A stretch of 64,000 bases of DNA from Pantoea deleyi (GTDB lineage: Bacteria; Pseudomonadota; Gammaproteobacteria; Enterobacterales; Enterobacteriaceae): assembly GCF_022647325.1 (NCBI RefSeq), contig NZ_CP071405.1, positions 1,488,001 through 1,552,000 of the forward strand, given 5' to 3'. The number at the start of each line of letters is the position of its first letter. Positions within the stretch are counted from its first letter, which is position 1. Shown here in pieces: positions 1 to 8,945 of the stretch. The translations under genes and the position numbers were made by a program. The notes beneath the pieces are model-generated. The model did not search any database. It worked only from the letters and a program-made list of their open reading frames with translations, and was not told where the DNA came from.

Positions 1-1
1 G

Positions 2-631
2 ATTGGCGGTGTGATCTTTATCGCGGCATCCTATTTCCTGCAGCTCTATTTCCCGGACATCACCCGCTTCCAGCATCCGGACTCCTCACAGCCTGAAATC
101 ATGCTGTTTGTGGCCGGTAAAGCGCTGCAGGTCGGTATCCTGATCTTCTCGGTGGTCACGGTACTGGCATCCGGTATGGCGGCGCACGCGGGCGTATCGC
201 GTCTGATGTATGTGATGGGCCGCGATGGTGTATTCCCGGAGCGTTTCTTCGGTTATGTTCATCCGAAATGGCGGACCCCGTCGCTCAATGTCCTGCTGGT
301 CGGCGCGATTGCCCTGATGGCGATCAATTTCGACCTGGTAACCGCCACGGCGCTGATTAACTTTGGTGCACTGGTCGCGTTTACCTTTGTTAACCTGTCC
401 GTCATTGCGCAGTTCTGGATCCGTGAGAAGCGTAACCGCACGCTGAAAGATCACGTTCAGTATCTGCTGCTGCCTCTGCTGGGCGCGCTGACGGTGGGTG
501 CACTGTGGGTGAATCTGGAAGAGAGCTCCATGGAACTGGGCCTGATCTGGGCCGCCATCGGCGTGATCTATCTGGCCTTCGTCACCCGCAGCTTCCGTAA
601 TCCGGTGCCGCAGTTCAGCGAAGAAGTCTGA
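2..631 (+). CDS. plaP: Putrescine/amino-acid permease PlaP (YeeF), 3' part only
   Basis: This is the C-terminal part of an APC-superfamily inner-membrane permease; the reading frame is open to the window edge, so the start lies outside. About 210 residues remain, with several hydrophobic segments and the phrases [20 protein letters not shown] and [12 protein letters not shown], which closely match the C-terminal half of E. coli PlaP, a low-affinity putrescine importer. The tail ([11 protein letters not shown]) also resembles PlaP. The identity is supported by the downstream sbcB-dacD-yeeA-tmaR order, the same neighbourhood as in E. coli. Substrate is inferred from orthology only. Confidence 0.88.
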   Translation: MGGVIFIAASYFLQLYFPDITRFQHPDSSQPEIMLFVAGKALQVGILIFSVVTVLASGMAAHAGVSRLMYVMGRDGVFPERFFGYVHPKWRTPSLNVLLVGAIALMAINFDLVTATALINFGALVAFTFVNLSVIAQFWIREKRNRTLKDHVQYLLLPLLGALTVGALWVNLEESSMELGLIWAAIGVIYLAFVTRSFRNPVPQFSEEV

Positions 632-641
632 TTGCGTTAAC

Positions 642-675
642 GTTGCCGCCTTCCTGATGCCGGGAGGGCGGCGAC
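642..675. terminator. Hairpin between convergent plaP and DeoR-type gene
   Basis: An imperfect GC-rich inverted repeat, GTTGCCGCCTTCC paired with GGGAGGGCGGCGAC, lies between two convergent genes. There is no strong T-run on either side, so it is at best a bidirectional transcription barrier. Confidence 0.4.
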
Positions 676-725
676 AGTCTCACCGCCGCACCGGCTTTCT
701 GCCGCGTGCCACGCCGGCAGCAAAT

Positions 726-1487
726 CTAACCCGCCAGCACCAGCTCCCAGCTTCCCGCACTCAACTGCGCCAGCGCCGCCTCGCCCAGTTTTTTATCGGT
801 CACCACCTGATCAAACGTCTCCATCGGCAGCGCCAGAAACGTCGCAATCCTGTTGTACTTCGAACTGTCACTCAGCAGCACCCGCTTACTGCTGACGTCG
901 CTGACGGCCTGCTTGACCATCACTTTATCTTCATCCGGCGTAAACAGGCCGCGCGGCCCCCAGCAGGAGGCGGAGATAAACGCAATATCGATGGCCAGAT
1001 GCCGCAGGCTGCGCGCCGCCGACTCCCCGACGCAGGAGCGGTTCTCGCGACATACGGTTCCGCCCGTATGGATCACCCGGCACTGACTCGCCTCCATCAG
1101 CAGATTCGCCACCATAAAATCGTTGGTCACCACCAGCAGATCGTCGCGATCCACCAGCTCCCTCGCCAGAGCCAGGGTGGTGGTGCCCGCATCCAGATAG
1201 ATGCAGCTGTTACGGGGAATATGCCGTGCGGCGGTGCGGCCGATCGCACGTTTCTCATCGTTGAACAGGGCGCTCTTTGTCAGGTGAGAGGGTTCAGCCG
1301 CCAGGCGATCGGCAGAGCGCACGCCGCCGGACACCGACAGCACGGCACCCTGTTCCTCCAGCTTCTGCACGTCGCGGCGGATGGTCATATGTGACACGCC
1401 CAGCCGCTCCGTAAGTTCGGCAATACTGACCACGCCGCGATCGGCCACCAGCGCAAGAATCTGTTGATGACGTTCAACCGGAATCAT
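726..1487 (-). CDS. ygbI: DeoR-family transcriptional regulator of the tetronate operon (YgbI-like)
   Basis: A 253-residue regulator with an N-terminal DeoR-type winged helix (residues about 3-57, including ELTERLGVSHMTIRRDVQKL) and a C-terminal DeoR sensor domain with the typical YLDAGTTTLALA phosphosugar-binding loop. The ATG is preceded by AGGGAG. It is transcribed away from ltnD-otnKCI-ygbN across a 266-bp intergenic region, the arrangement of ygbI beside ygbJKLMN in E. coli. By family behaviour it is probably a repressor relieved by a phosphorylated sugar-acid intermediate; the inducer is not visible from sequence. Confidence 0.85.
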   Translation of the reverse strand: MIPVERHQQILALVADRGVVSIAELTERLGVSHMTIRRDVQKLEEQGAVLSVSGGVRSADRLAAEPSHLTKSALFNDEKRAIGRTAARHIPRNSCIYLDAGTTTLALARELVDRDDLLVVTNDFMVANLLMEASQCRVIHTGGTVCRENRSCVGESAARSLRHLAIDIAFISASCWGPRGLFTPDEDKVMVKQAVSDVSSKRVLLSDSSKYNRIATFLALPMETFDQVVTDKKLGEAALAQLSAGSWELVLAG

Positions 1488-1663
1488 ATCTGCTCCCTGA
1501 CAATTACCATTTTTTCACATTGTAAGGGATCTGCGGCCCAACCAGAACAGAAAATAACAGCCAGCGTCAGGCTCCACGTTACGGAAAGGCCAGCCAGGCA
1601 GGCAGGGTGCGGCGGAAATGGCGATGTTAAAAATTGTTCCGCTTCACATCGATGATGATTTTT

Positions 1664-1679
1664 TGTGAGGCGAGACACG
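1664..1679 (+). promoter_or_regulatory. Possible CRP-type site upstream of ltnD
   Basis: TGTGA-N6-ACACG lies about 75 bp before the ltnD start. The left half is a perfect CRP half-site and the right half agrees at three of five positions with TCACA. Catabolite control would make sense for a sugar-acid operon, but the match is partial. Confidence 0.3.
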
Positions 1680-1753
1680 TTTTTACCGGCAGGAAGCTGG
1701 CAGGATTAACACTAACAAACAAATAATCACTTAATTTAACAGTGGGGGCTGAG

Positions 1754-2659
1754 ATGCCAGCTGAAAATATCTGTGTTATCGGGTTGGGCTCTATGGGTAT
1801 GGGGGCTGCGCAATCCTGTCTGCGCGCCGGGCTGAACACCTGGGGCGTGGATCTCAATCCCGCCGCGCTGGAGACCCTGCGCCAGGCTGGAGCGCGCGAT
1901 GCGCAATCCTCGGCGTCCGCGTTTGCTGACCAGCTCGACGCCGTTTTGCTGCTGGTGGTCAACGCGCAGCAGGTCAACGCGATCCTGTTCGGCGAGGATG
2001 GCCTGGCAGCAAAACTTCGTCCCGGCACGGTTGTGATGGTCTCCTCTACGCTTTCCGCTCAGGATGCGCAGCAGATTGAACAGCAGCTGGCGCACTATCA
2101 GCTGCTGATGCTGGATGCACCGGTGTCGGGCGGCGCGGCCAAAGCCGCCAGCGGAGAGATGACGGTGATGGCCTCCGGCAGTGACGCCGCGTTCGCAAAA
2201 CTTCAGCGCGTGCTGGATGCGGTTGCGGCCAGCGTCTACCGCATCGGCAGTGAGATCGGCCTCGGCTCGACGGTGAAAATCATACATCAGCTGCTGGCGG
2301 GCGTGCATATTGCCGTCGGCGCAGAAGCGATGGCGCTGGCCTCACGTGCCGGTATTCCGCTGGAAACCATGTATGAAGTGGTAACCCATGCGGCGGGCAA
2401 TTCGTGGATGTTCGAAAACCGTATGAAGCACGTTGTCGACGGCGACTACAGCCCGAAATCGGCCGTCGATATCTTCGTGAAAGATCTGAACCTGGTTGCC
2501 GATACCGCGAAGTCGCTGCACTTCCCGCTGCCGCTGGCCTCTGCCGCGCTCAACATGTTTACCGAAGCCAGCAACGCCGGTTACGGACGCGAAGATGACA
2601 GTGCGGTCATTAAAATTTTCAGCGGTATCACGCTGCCGCAGGCCGGGGAGAAAAAGTGA
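1754..2659 (+). CDS. ltnD: L-threonate dehydrogenase (LtnD/YgbJ)
   Basis: A 3-hydroxyisobutyrate-dehydrogenase-family NAD-dependent oxidoreductase of about 301 residues. It has an N-terminal Rossmann motif (VIGLGSMGMG), the substrate-binding loop DAPVSGGAAKAASG, and the catalytic-lysine region STVKIIHQL. In the known tetronate pathway LtnD oxidises L-threonate at C2 to 2-oxo-tetronate in the cytoplasm. The ATG at 1754 is preferred over a GTG 12 bp upstream, because the protein then begins just before the Rossmann strand. First gene of a tightly packed operon: its stop overlaps the otnK start. Confidence 0.88.
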   Translation: MPAENICVIGLGSMGMGAAQSCLRAGLNTWGVDLNPAALETLRQAGARDAQSSASAFADQLDAVLLLVVNAQQVNAILFGEDGLAAKLRPGTVVMVSSTLSAQDAQQIEQQLAHYQLLMLDAPVSGGAAKAASGEMTVMASGSDAAFAKLQRVLDAVAASVYRIGSEIGLGSTVKIIHQLLAGVHIAVGAEAMALASRAGIPLETMYEVVTHAAGNSWMFENRMKHVVDGDYSPKSAVDIFVKDLNLVADTAKSLHFPLPLASAALNMFTEASNAGYGREDDSAVIKIFSGITLPQAGEKK

Positions 2660-3921
2660 TGCGTCTTGGTGTGATAGCAGACGATTTTACCGGGGCAACG
2701 GATATCGCCAGTTTCCTGGTGCAGAACGGCCTGAGTACGATTCAGTTTAACGGCATCCCCGGCGGGGAAACAATCACGGAAGCGCAGGCGATTGTGGTCA
2801 GCCTGAAGAGCCGCTCCTGCCCGCCGGAACAGGCTGTTGAGCAGTCGCTGGCCGCGCTGGCGTGGCTGCAGCAGCAGGGCTGCCAGCGTTTCTACTTTAA
2901 ATATTGCTCGACCTTTGACAGCACCGCGCAGGGCAATATCGGTCCGGTGACCGACGCGCTGTTAAAGGCCCTGGGTGAGACGCAGACGGTGATCTGCCCG
3001 GCGCTGCCGGTGAACGGACGCACCGTCTATCAGGGCTATCTGTTCGTCGGCAACCAGCTGCTGTCGGAGTCAGGTATGCGGCACCATCCGGTGACGCCGA
3101 TGCATGACAGCAACCTGCTGCGCGTGATGAGCGCGCAGGCCAGTGGCAACGCGGGCCTGATTGCAGCATCGCAGGTCGATCAGGGCGCCGCCGCGGTTCG
3201 TGAGGCGCTGGATCGGCTCGCCGAGCAGGGCGTCAGTTACGTGGTTACGGACGCGTTGCATCAGGAACATCTGCTGACGCTGGGTGAGGCCGTGCGGGAT
3301 CTGCGGCTGGTGACCGGCGGCTCCGGGCTGGCGATCGGACTGGCACGGCAGTGGGCGGGCGCACAAACGGATACCGGCGCTGAACAGGCGGGCCGTCCGC
3401 AGGGCGAGCGCGCCGTGGTGCTGTCCGGATCCTGCTCTCAGATGACCAACCGTCAGGTCGCCGCCTACCGCCAGCTGGCACCCGCCTGTGAAGTGGAGAT
3501 TACGCCCTGCCTGGAGGATGCAGAGGGCTATGCCCGCCGGCTGTGCGACTGGGTGGAGGCTAACCATCATCAGACGCTGGCGCCGCTGCTGTTTGCCACC
3601 GCGGATGCGCAGCAGTTGCAGGCAATCCAGCAGCGCTATGGTGCTGCGCGCAGCAGCGAGGCAGTTGAACAGCTGTTTGCCGCCGTCACCCGCGAGCTGA
3701 AACGGCGGGGCTGGCAGCGCTTTATCGTGGCGGGCGGTGAAACCTCGGGCGTGGTGGCGCAGAGTCTGGGCGTGACGGCCTTCCACATCGGGCCGACGAT
3801 CTCTCCCGGCGTACCCTGGGTTCGCGACATTCATCAGCCGCTCTCACTGGCGCTGAAATCGGGCAATTTTGGCGACGAAGATTTCTTCCGCCGGGCGCAA
3901 ACGGAGTTTACTTATGTCTGA
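2659..3921 (+). CDS. otnK: 3-oxo-tetronate kinase (OtnK/YgbK, four-carbon acid sugar kinase)
   Basis: About 420 residues with the two-domain architecture of four-carbon acid-sugar kinases: an N-terminal domain beginning MRLGVIADDFTGATD, the family hallmark, and a C-terminal nucleotide-binding domain with VVLSGSCSQMTNRQ and the glycine-rich FIVAGGETSGVVAQSLG. It phosphorylates 3-oxo-tetronate at O4 in the threonate/erythronate pathway. The ATG overlaps the ltnD stop as TGATG; an in-frame GTG three bases upstream is possible but unnecessary. The 3' end overlaps otnC by 8 bp, consistent with translational coupling. Confidence 0.88.
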   Translation: MRLGVIADDFTGATDIASFLVQNGLSTIQFNGIPGGETITEAQAIVVSLKSRSCPPEQAVEQSLAALAWLQQQGCQRFYFKYCSTFDSTAQGNIGPVTDALLKALGETQTVICPALPVNGRTVYQGYLFVGNQLLSESGMRHHPVTPMHDSNLLRVMSAQASGNAGLIAASQVDQGAAAVREALDRLAEQGVSYVVTDALHQEHLLTLGEAVRDLRLVTGGSGLAIGLARQWAGAQTDTGAEQAGRPQGERAVVLSGSCSQMTNRQVAAYRQLAPACEVEITPCLEDAEGYARRLCDWVEANHHQTLAPLLFATADAQQLQAIQQRYGAARSSEAVEQLFAAVTRELKRRGWQRFIVAGGETSGVVAQSLGVTAFHIGPTISPGVPWVRDIHQPLSLALKSGNFGDEDFFRRAQTEFTYV

Positions 3922-4558
3922 ATCAATCTCTTCCGCTGAGCAGCGGGCGCGCGACGAGATGGTGCGTCTGGGTGCCTCTTTCTTTCAGCGCGGCTACGCC
4001 ACCGGCTCGGCGGGCAATCTCTCGATGTTGCTGGAGGATGGCAATCTGCTGGCGACCCCGACCGGCTCCTGTCTGGGAGAACTGCAGGGCGACCGTCTGT
4101 CGAAGGTCACGCCACAGGGGGAGTGGCTGTCGGGTGATAAGCCCTCCAAGGAGATCGCGTTTCACCGCGCGCTCTATCTGAATAATCCCGACTGCCGGGC
4201 GGTGGTACATCTGCACAGCCACTACCTGACGGCGCTCTCCTGCCTGGAGGGGCTGGACACCACAAACTGCATTCGTCCCTTTACCCCCTACGTGGTGATG
4301 CGGGTCGGCGACGTGCCGGTGGTGCCTTACTACAAGCCGGGCGATGAACGACTGGCGGCGGATCTGGCCGCGCTGGCGCCGCACTACCGCGCCTTCCTGC
4401 TGGCGAACCATGGCCCGGTGGTCGTGGGGAAATCCCTGCGGGAAGCGGCCGACAATACGGAAGAGCTGGAAGAGACGGCCCGTCTGATATTCACCCTGGG
4501 CGACCGTCCGATCCGTTATCTCAACGAAGCCGAAGTGGCTGAGTTAAGGAGCCGATAA
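3914..4558 (+). CDS. otnC: 3-oxo-tetronate 4-phosphate decarboxylase (OtnC/YgbL, class II aldolase fold)
   Basis: A 214-residue class II aldolase/adducin-fold protein. The metal-binding histidines are visible in [16 protein letters not shown] and the later [14 protein letters not shown], and GSAGNLSM is the family N-terminal loop. It removes CO2 from 3-oxo-tetronate 4-phosphate to give dihydroxyacetone phosphate, feeding glycolysis. The ATG at 3914 lies inside the end of otnK; a longer frame starting at 3869 would add residues unrelated to the family. Its stop shares one base with the otnI start (TAATG). Confidence 0.87.
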   Translation: MSESISSAEQRARDEMVRLGASFFQRGYATGSAGNLSMLLEDGNLLATPTGSCLGELQGDRLSKVTPQGEWLSGDKPSKEIAFHRALYLNNPDCRAVVHLHSHYLTALSCLEGLDTTNCIRPFTPYVVMRVGDVPVVPYYKPGDERLAADLAALAPHYRAFLLANHGPVVVGKSLREAADNTEELEETARLIFTLGDRPIRYLNEAEVAELRSR

Positions 4559-5343
4559 TGCCAAAGTTTGCTGCTAACCTCTCAACGCAGTTCACCGAGC
4601 TGCCCTTTGCTGAACGCTTTGCGGCGGCGGCGGAAGCCGGTTTTACGGCGGTCGAGTTCCTGTTTCCCTATGACTATCCCGCCACGCAGATCAAAGCGTG
4701 GCTGGATGAAAATCAGCTGCAACTGGTGCTGTTCAATACCGCACCCGGAAACGTCGCGGCGGGAGAGTGGGGCGTGTCGGCCATCCCCGGACGGGAAGCG
4801 GAAGCCAGGGCGGATATCGATCGCGCCCTGAGTTACGCGCTGGCGCTGAACTGCCCGCAGGTGCACATCATGGCGGCGACGGTGCCGCCCGGCGCCGACC
4901 GTCAGTGTTACGTCGACACCTTTATCGCCAACATGCGCTATGCGGCTGAACGCTTTGCGCCGCACGGCATTCATCTGCTGATCGAGGCGCTTAATCCGGT
5001 CACTAAACCCGATTACCTCTACGCCAGTCAGTATCAGACGCTGGAGATGGTCGATCGGATCGATCGGCCCAACGTCTTCACCCAGCTCGACCTGTTCCAC
5101 GCACAGCGGGTGGATGGCAACCTCAGCCACCTGATCCGCCACTATGCCGGACGCTACCGCCACGTACAGATCGCCTCGGCCCCGGATCGCCATGAGCCGG
5201 ATGAGGGCGAAGTTAACTATCCCTGGCTCTTTGCGCTGCTGGATGAGGTCGGCTATGCCGGCTGGGTAGGCTGCGAATATGTTCCGCGCACCACGACCAC
5301 GGCGGGCCTGGGCTGGTTCGCCCCCTGGCGCACACGCCACTGA
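4558..5343 (+). CDS. otnI: 2-oxo-tetronate isomerase (OtnI/YgbM, Hyi family)
   Basis: A 261-residue xylose-isomerase-like TIM-barrel protein of the hydroxypyruvate isomerase family. It starts [17 protein letters not shown], typical of Hyi/OtnI, and retains the acidic and histidine metal ligands in [24 protein letters not shown] and the C-terminal GCEYVPR. In the pathway it interconverts 2-oxo- and 3-oxo-tetronate, linking LtnD to OtnK. It is coupled to otnC by a one-base overlap. A large hairpin follows before the transporter gene. Confidence 0.87.
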   Translation: MPKFAANLSTQFTELPFAERFAAAAEAGFTAVEFLFPYDYPATQIKAWLDENQLQLVLFNTAPGNVAAGEWGVSAIPGREAEARADIDRALSYALALNCPQVHIMAATVPPGADRQCYVDTFIANMRYAAERFAPHGIHLLIEALNPVTKPDYLYASQYQTLEMVDRIDRPNVFTQLDLFHAQRVDGNLSHLIRHYAGRYRHVQIASAPDRHEPDEGEVNYPWLFALLDEVGYAGWVGCEYVPRTTTTAGLGWFAPWRTRH

Positions 5344-5350
5344 TCACCCG

Positions 5351-5394
5351 CAGCGATGCCCCCCCGTTTGTCCGCCGGACGGGGTGAATCGCTG
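5351..5394 (+). terminator. Intercistronic hairpin between otnI and ygbN
   Basis: CAGCGAT pairs with ATCGCTG, enclosing a second inverted repeat (CCCCGT with ACGGGG). There is no T-run, so this is more likely a processing or attenuation hairpin that lowers transporter expression relative to the enzymes than a full terminator. Confidence 0.5.
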
Positions 5395-5469
5395 CAGCTT
5401 AATGACACCAGTGCTGAATTAACAAAAAACATAACTTACTGAAAATTATAATTAATCAGAGGTCTTCCG

Positions 5470-6828
5470 ATGTCCACTACGCTGCTGTTATCCATCGCGC
5501 TGGTCAGCGTGATTCTGCTGTTGTTGCTGGTGATCAAAGCCAAAGTCCATCCCTTTATTGCTCTGCTGATTGCCAGCCTGTTTGTGGCCATCACCACCGG
5601 TATTCCGGCCGAAAACATCATGAAAGTGATTCTGGGCGGGATGGGAAGCCTGCTCGGCAGTATTGCCGCCATTATCGTGCTGGGCGCGATACTGGGTGCG
5701 ATCATTGAGACATCGGGCGGTGCGGATCGGCTGGCGAACCGCTTTGCCCGGCTCTGCGGGCCACAGCGCATGGTCGCTGCGCTGACGACCGTCGCCTTCA
5801 TCCTGGGGCTGCCGGTATTTTTTGACGTCGGATTTATCATCGTGGTGCCGCTGATTTACGGTTTTACCAAAGTGATGCGCGTCTCGCCGCTGAAATTCGG
5901 CTTACCGATGGCGGGGATGATGCTGATGGTGCATGTGACGGTGCCTACCCATCCGGGCCCGGCAGCGGCGGCGGGCCTGCTGAATGCGGATCTTGGCTGG
6001 CTGATGATGACCGGTATCGCCCTGTCGATCCCCACGGGCATTGTCGGTTACTTCGTAGCGAAAGTGTTAAACCGCAAAAAATATCACCTCTCCGTTCAGG
6101 TGCTGGAGCAGCTGCAGCTGACGGAACCCTCCGGCCAGACGACGCCGGACAGCAACAAAGAGGCGCCGGGCGCGCTGCTGATTTCGGGCTTAATCGTTCT
6201 GCCGATCCTGCTGATTATGCTCGGGACCCTGCTGCCGCCGCATCTGACCCCAGGCAGCCTGCCATTGCAGATCCTGACGCTTGTCGGGTCACCGGCGGTC
6301 GCGCTGCTGATCACGCTGGCGCTCGCCGCCTGGCTGCTGGGACTGCGTCGCGGCTGGACGACAGAAAAGCTGGAGACGCTGTCGAACAACGCTATCTCCA
6401 CCGCGGCGGGCGTGATTTTAGTGTCAGGAGCCGGGGGCGCGTTTGGTAAGGTGCTGGTGGAGTCGGGCGTCGGCAAAGCGCTGGCCGGTTCCCTGCAGAC
6501 CATTCATCTGCCCCTCATCCCGGCGGCGTTTATTCTCTCTCTGGCGCTGCGCGCCTCGCAGGGCTCGGCAACGGTCGCGATTGTGACAACCTGCGGACTG
6601 CTCAGCACCGCCGTCACCGGACTGGGCGAGATGCAGCTGGTGCTGGTCGCGCTCTCCGCCTGTTTCGGTGCGCTGGGGCTGTCACACGTCAATGATTCCG
6701 GTTTCTGGGTGGTTACCCGCTATCTCGGGCTGTCGGTCGCTGACGGGCTGCGCAGCTGGACGGTACTGACGACATTGATGGGACTGTGTGGTTTTGCGCT
6801 GACCTGGGGGGTGTGGACGCTGCTGTAA
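5470..6828 (+). CDS. ygbN: GntP-family sugar-acid transporter (YgbN)
   Basis: A 452-residue inner-membrane permease of the GntP (gluconate:H+ symporter) family with about a dozen hydrophobic segments. Family signatures include GLPVFFDVGFIIVVPLIYG and MVHVTVPTHPGPAAAAG near the middle, and the C-terminal LSHVNDSGFWVVTRYLGLS. It is the last gene of the operon and probably imports threonate or a related C4 sugar acid. The 126-bp gap to otnI contains a hairpin and an AT-rich stretch just before the gene that could hold a secondary promoter. Confidence 0.87.
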   Translation: MSTTLLLSIALVSVILLLLLVIKAKVHPFIALLIASLFVAITTGIPAENIMKVILGGMGSLLGSIAAIIVLGAILGAIIETSGGADRLANRFARLCGPQRMVAALTTVAFILGLPVFFDVGFIIVVPLIYGFTKVMRVSPLKFGLPMAGMMLMVHVTVPTHPGPAAAAGLLNADLGWLMMTGIALSIPTGIVGYFVAKVLNRKKYHLSVQVLEQLQLTEPSGQTTPDSNKEAPGALLISGLIVLPILLIMLGTLLPPHLTPGSLPLQILTLVGSPAVALLITLALAAWLLGLRRGWTTEKLETLSNNAISTAAGVILVSGAGGAFGKVLVESGVGKALAGSLQTIHLPLIPAAFILSLALRASQGSATVAIVTTCGLLSTAVTGLGEMQLVLVALSACFGALGLSHVNDSGFWVVTRYLGLSVADGLRSWTVLTTLMGLCGFALTWGVWTLL

Positions 6829-6856
6829 TTCGCGCTGTTTTAACAGAGAGAAGTCT

Positions 6857-6879
6857 GACCCGGCACAGGTGGCCGGGTC
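6857..6879. terminator. Hairpin between convergent ygbN and sbcB
   Basis: A perfect 8-bp inverted repeat, GACCCGGC / GCCGGGTC with a 7-base loop, lies in the 66-bp gap between convergent genes. No T-run follows on either strand. Confidence 0.45.
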
Positions 6880-6894
6880 GATGCGTTCCGGGGC

Positions 6895-8322
6895 TCAGGA
6901 AACCAGCTCCTGAGCATAAAGATAGAGAGCCTTCAGCAGCCCCAGCTTCCCGGCATCCCCCTCATGCAGGTTAGCCAGACTCTCCAGCTCCTGCATAAAG
7001 GCCTGTACCCGATCGCCGTTAAGCACTTCACGGCGATGCTGCAGCCAGCGCTGCTGCTCGGCATCATCCAGCGTGCCGGGGAAGTTACGCGCGCGATAGC
7101 GGAACAGCAGCTTCGCCACCCGTGCACTCTCAAAACTCAGATCCAGCGCAGGCAGGTTAGCCGGGGCGGTCTGCCGGATGATGTTCATTCCGGCGCGGTC
7201 GGCATCACTGAAGAAACCATCATAAAGCTGGGTGTCCACGTCGTCTGACGGCGTAAAAGGTTCGGCCTCGGCAAACAGCGTAACCAGTTTTTCCCGCACT
7301 TCGGGCTGCTGACGCAGCAGGGCCAGATTATCCAGGCAGTGCTGACGATCGATATTTAACCGGGCCGCATCCTCCGGCCGCAGCGTACTGGCAGGGGCCA
7401 GCACCGGGCACTTGTTGATGTGCACCAGTTTTACCGGCACCGCAGGCAGATCGCCGAGGTCATTTTTCGGCGTATAAAGCCGCTCACGCAGCGTGTCGGC
7501 ATCCAGCTGCAGCAGCGGCGACATGTCACCGGCCAGATCGACCACGATCAGCGCATTACGGTTATCGGGATGCCAGGCCAGCGGCACAATCCAGCTGGTG
7601 TTGCCGCGCGCCGCGCCGAACATGCCGGAGACGTGAACCAGCGGTTTCATCTGCGGAATATCGATCAGGTTCATCAGCTTGTTTTTGTTTCGATGGGTAA
7701 ACAGAAACGAAAACAGCTTCGGCTGCTTCTCTTTAACCAGCTTCGCCATCGCCAGCGTGGCATAGACATCGGACATCGCATCGTGCGCATTTTCATGCGC
7801 CACACCGTTGGCTTTGGTCAGATGTTCCAGCCGGAAGCTGGGAAAACCCTCCTCGTTTTCCGGCCAGTTGATGCCTTCCGGACGCAGTGCATAGCAGGCA
7901 CGCATAACGTCGAGCAGATCCCAGCGTGAGTTGCCGTTTTGCCAGCTCCAGCCATAGGGATCGAAGAAGTTGCGATAGAAGATATTACGCGTTACTTCGT
8001 CATCGAAACGGACATTGTTGTAGCCCACCACACAGGTCTGCCCGGTGGTGAACAGGGTATGAATACGCTCAGCAAATTCTGCTTCACTGACGCCGCGGCT
8101 CATCGCTACCTGCGGCGTAATGCCGGTGATCATGACCGCTTCAGGCTGGGGCAGGTAGTCATCAGGCGGACGGCAGTAGAAGACCTCGGGTTCGCCCACC
8201 GGATTGAACTCGCTGTCGGTGCGCAGGCCAGCAAACTGAGCGGGCCGATCCCGCGACGGGCTGGTGCCAAAGGTCTCATAATCGTGGAAGAGGAAAGTAG
8301 GCTCTACGCGGTCGTTATTCAA
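6895..8322 (-). CDS. sbcB: Exodeoxyribonuclease I (SbcB), TTG start
   Basis: A 475-residue DnaQ-like 3'-5' exonuclease degrading single-stranded DNA. The N-terminal ExoI motif FLFHDYETFGTSPSRDRPAQ carries the catalytic Asp and Glu, and later motifs include GYNNVRFDDEVTRNIFYRNF and HENAHDAMSDV with its catalytic Asp. SH3-like and C-terminal regions (HVSGMFGAARGNTSW, KLVHINKCPVLAP) follow E. coli SbcB along the whole length. The only in-frame start that fits the family N-terminus is TTG at 8322; a nearby ATG is out of frame. It acts in recombination and mismatch repair. Confidence 0.95.
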   Translation of the reverse strand: MNNDRVEPTFLFHDYETFGTSPSRDRPAQFAGLRTDSEFNPVGEPEVFYCRPPDDYLPQPEAVMITGITPQVAMSRGVSEAEFAERIHTLFTTGQTCVVGYNNVRFDDEVTRNIFYRNFFDPYGWSWQNGNSRWDLLDVMRACYALRPEGINWPENEEGFPSFRLEHLTKANGVAHENAHDAMSDVYATLAMAKLVKEKQPKLFSFLFTHRNKNKLMNLIDIPQMKPLVHVSGMFGAARGNTSWIVPLAWHPDNRNALIVVDLAGDMSPLLQLDADTLRERLYTPKNDLGDLPAVPVKLVHINKCPVLAPASTLRPEDAARLNIDRQHCLDNLALLRQQPEVREKLVTLFAEAEPFTPSDDVDTQLYDGFFSDADRAGMNIIRQTAPANLPALDLSFESARVAKLLFRYRARNFPGTLDDAEQQRWLQHRREVLNGDRVQAFMQELESLANLHEGDAGKLGLLKALYLYAQELVS

Positions 8323-8945
8323 ATTTCATATCCGTTCATTGCGTTCACTGACTTAATGAACAGCGCGCGATAAAACGGCGCGCTGTTCGCTCTGTATCGG
8401 GTTGCCCGCCGCTGGGTGAGTGAATGTCGTTATCTGACGAAAGCTTCCGTTGTGCAGTGCCAGTATAGCGGCCCGGGCGGCGTCTGAGGCTATCCCTGTA
8501 TGGTAAACCATATTGCGGCGTGACAGAAACGCCAGCCAGGTTGGCAGACGTCGGTGCTCATCCCGGCCCCGGCTGTCTGGCTTCTGCGCCTGCCTGAGCG
8601 GCGATTTTTTGCTGATTCTGAAGCGGCCACGCCTGAGGCAACGAAGCAGTCCGGGGGCAGGGTAGTGACCTCCTTCTGAGTACCGGGGTTAAGCCTGTGC
8701 GAGGGAAGGTATCCGGTCACACCACTGACAGGCAGAGGGGAATAATGCGTTAAAACGGCCGCAGACGCGCAAGCAACGTGCTTCAGCGCCAAAATAAGAA
8801 CCCGCCAGACATCACCTGCAATCGGCCAGACCAGTTCATACTTTTTTTCAATTTAATCAAACCTTCACAACGCTTTTGCCGTAAAACGTGCGGCTGTTTC
8901 CGTTTCGATTTAGAAATTTTCTCCCGTGCAATTAAGGATGAAGTG
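8323..8945. other. Intergenic region between divergent sbcB and dacD
   Basis: No convincing gene in 623 bp. It contains a perfect 10-bp inverted repeat GAACAGCGCG / CGCGCTGTTC (8358-8388) just upstream of sbcB and a perfect palindrome TATGGT-AA-ACCATA (8499-8512). The last 130 bp before dacD are AT-rich and probably hold its promoter. Confidence 0.5.

Noticed and set aside
657..1394. A 245-codon plus-strand frame opposite the DeoR regulator
   Set aside because: Arg/Gln/His-rich translation typical of an antisense shadow; the DeoR protein on the other strand is clear.
8490..8792. A 100-codon minus-strand open frame between sbcB and dacD
   Set aside because: No ribosome site, no recognisable domain, and it runs through the palindrome and the dacD upstream region.
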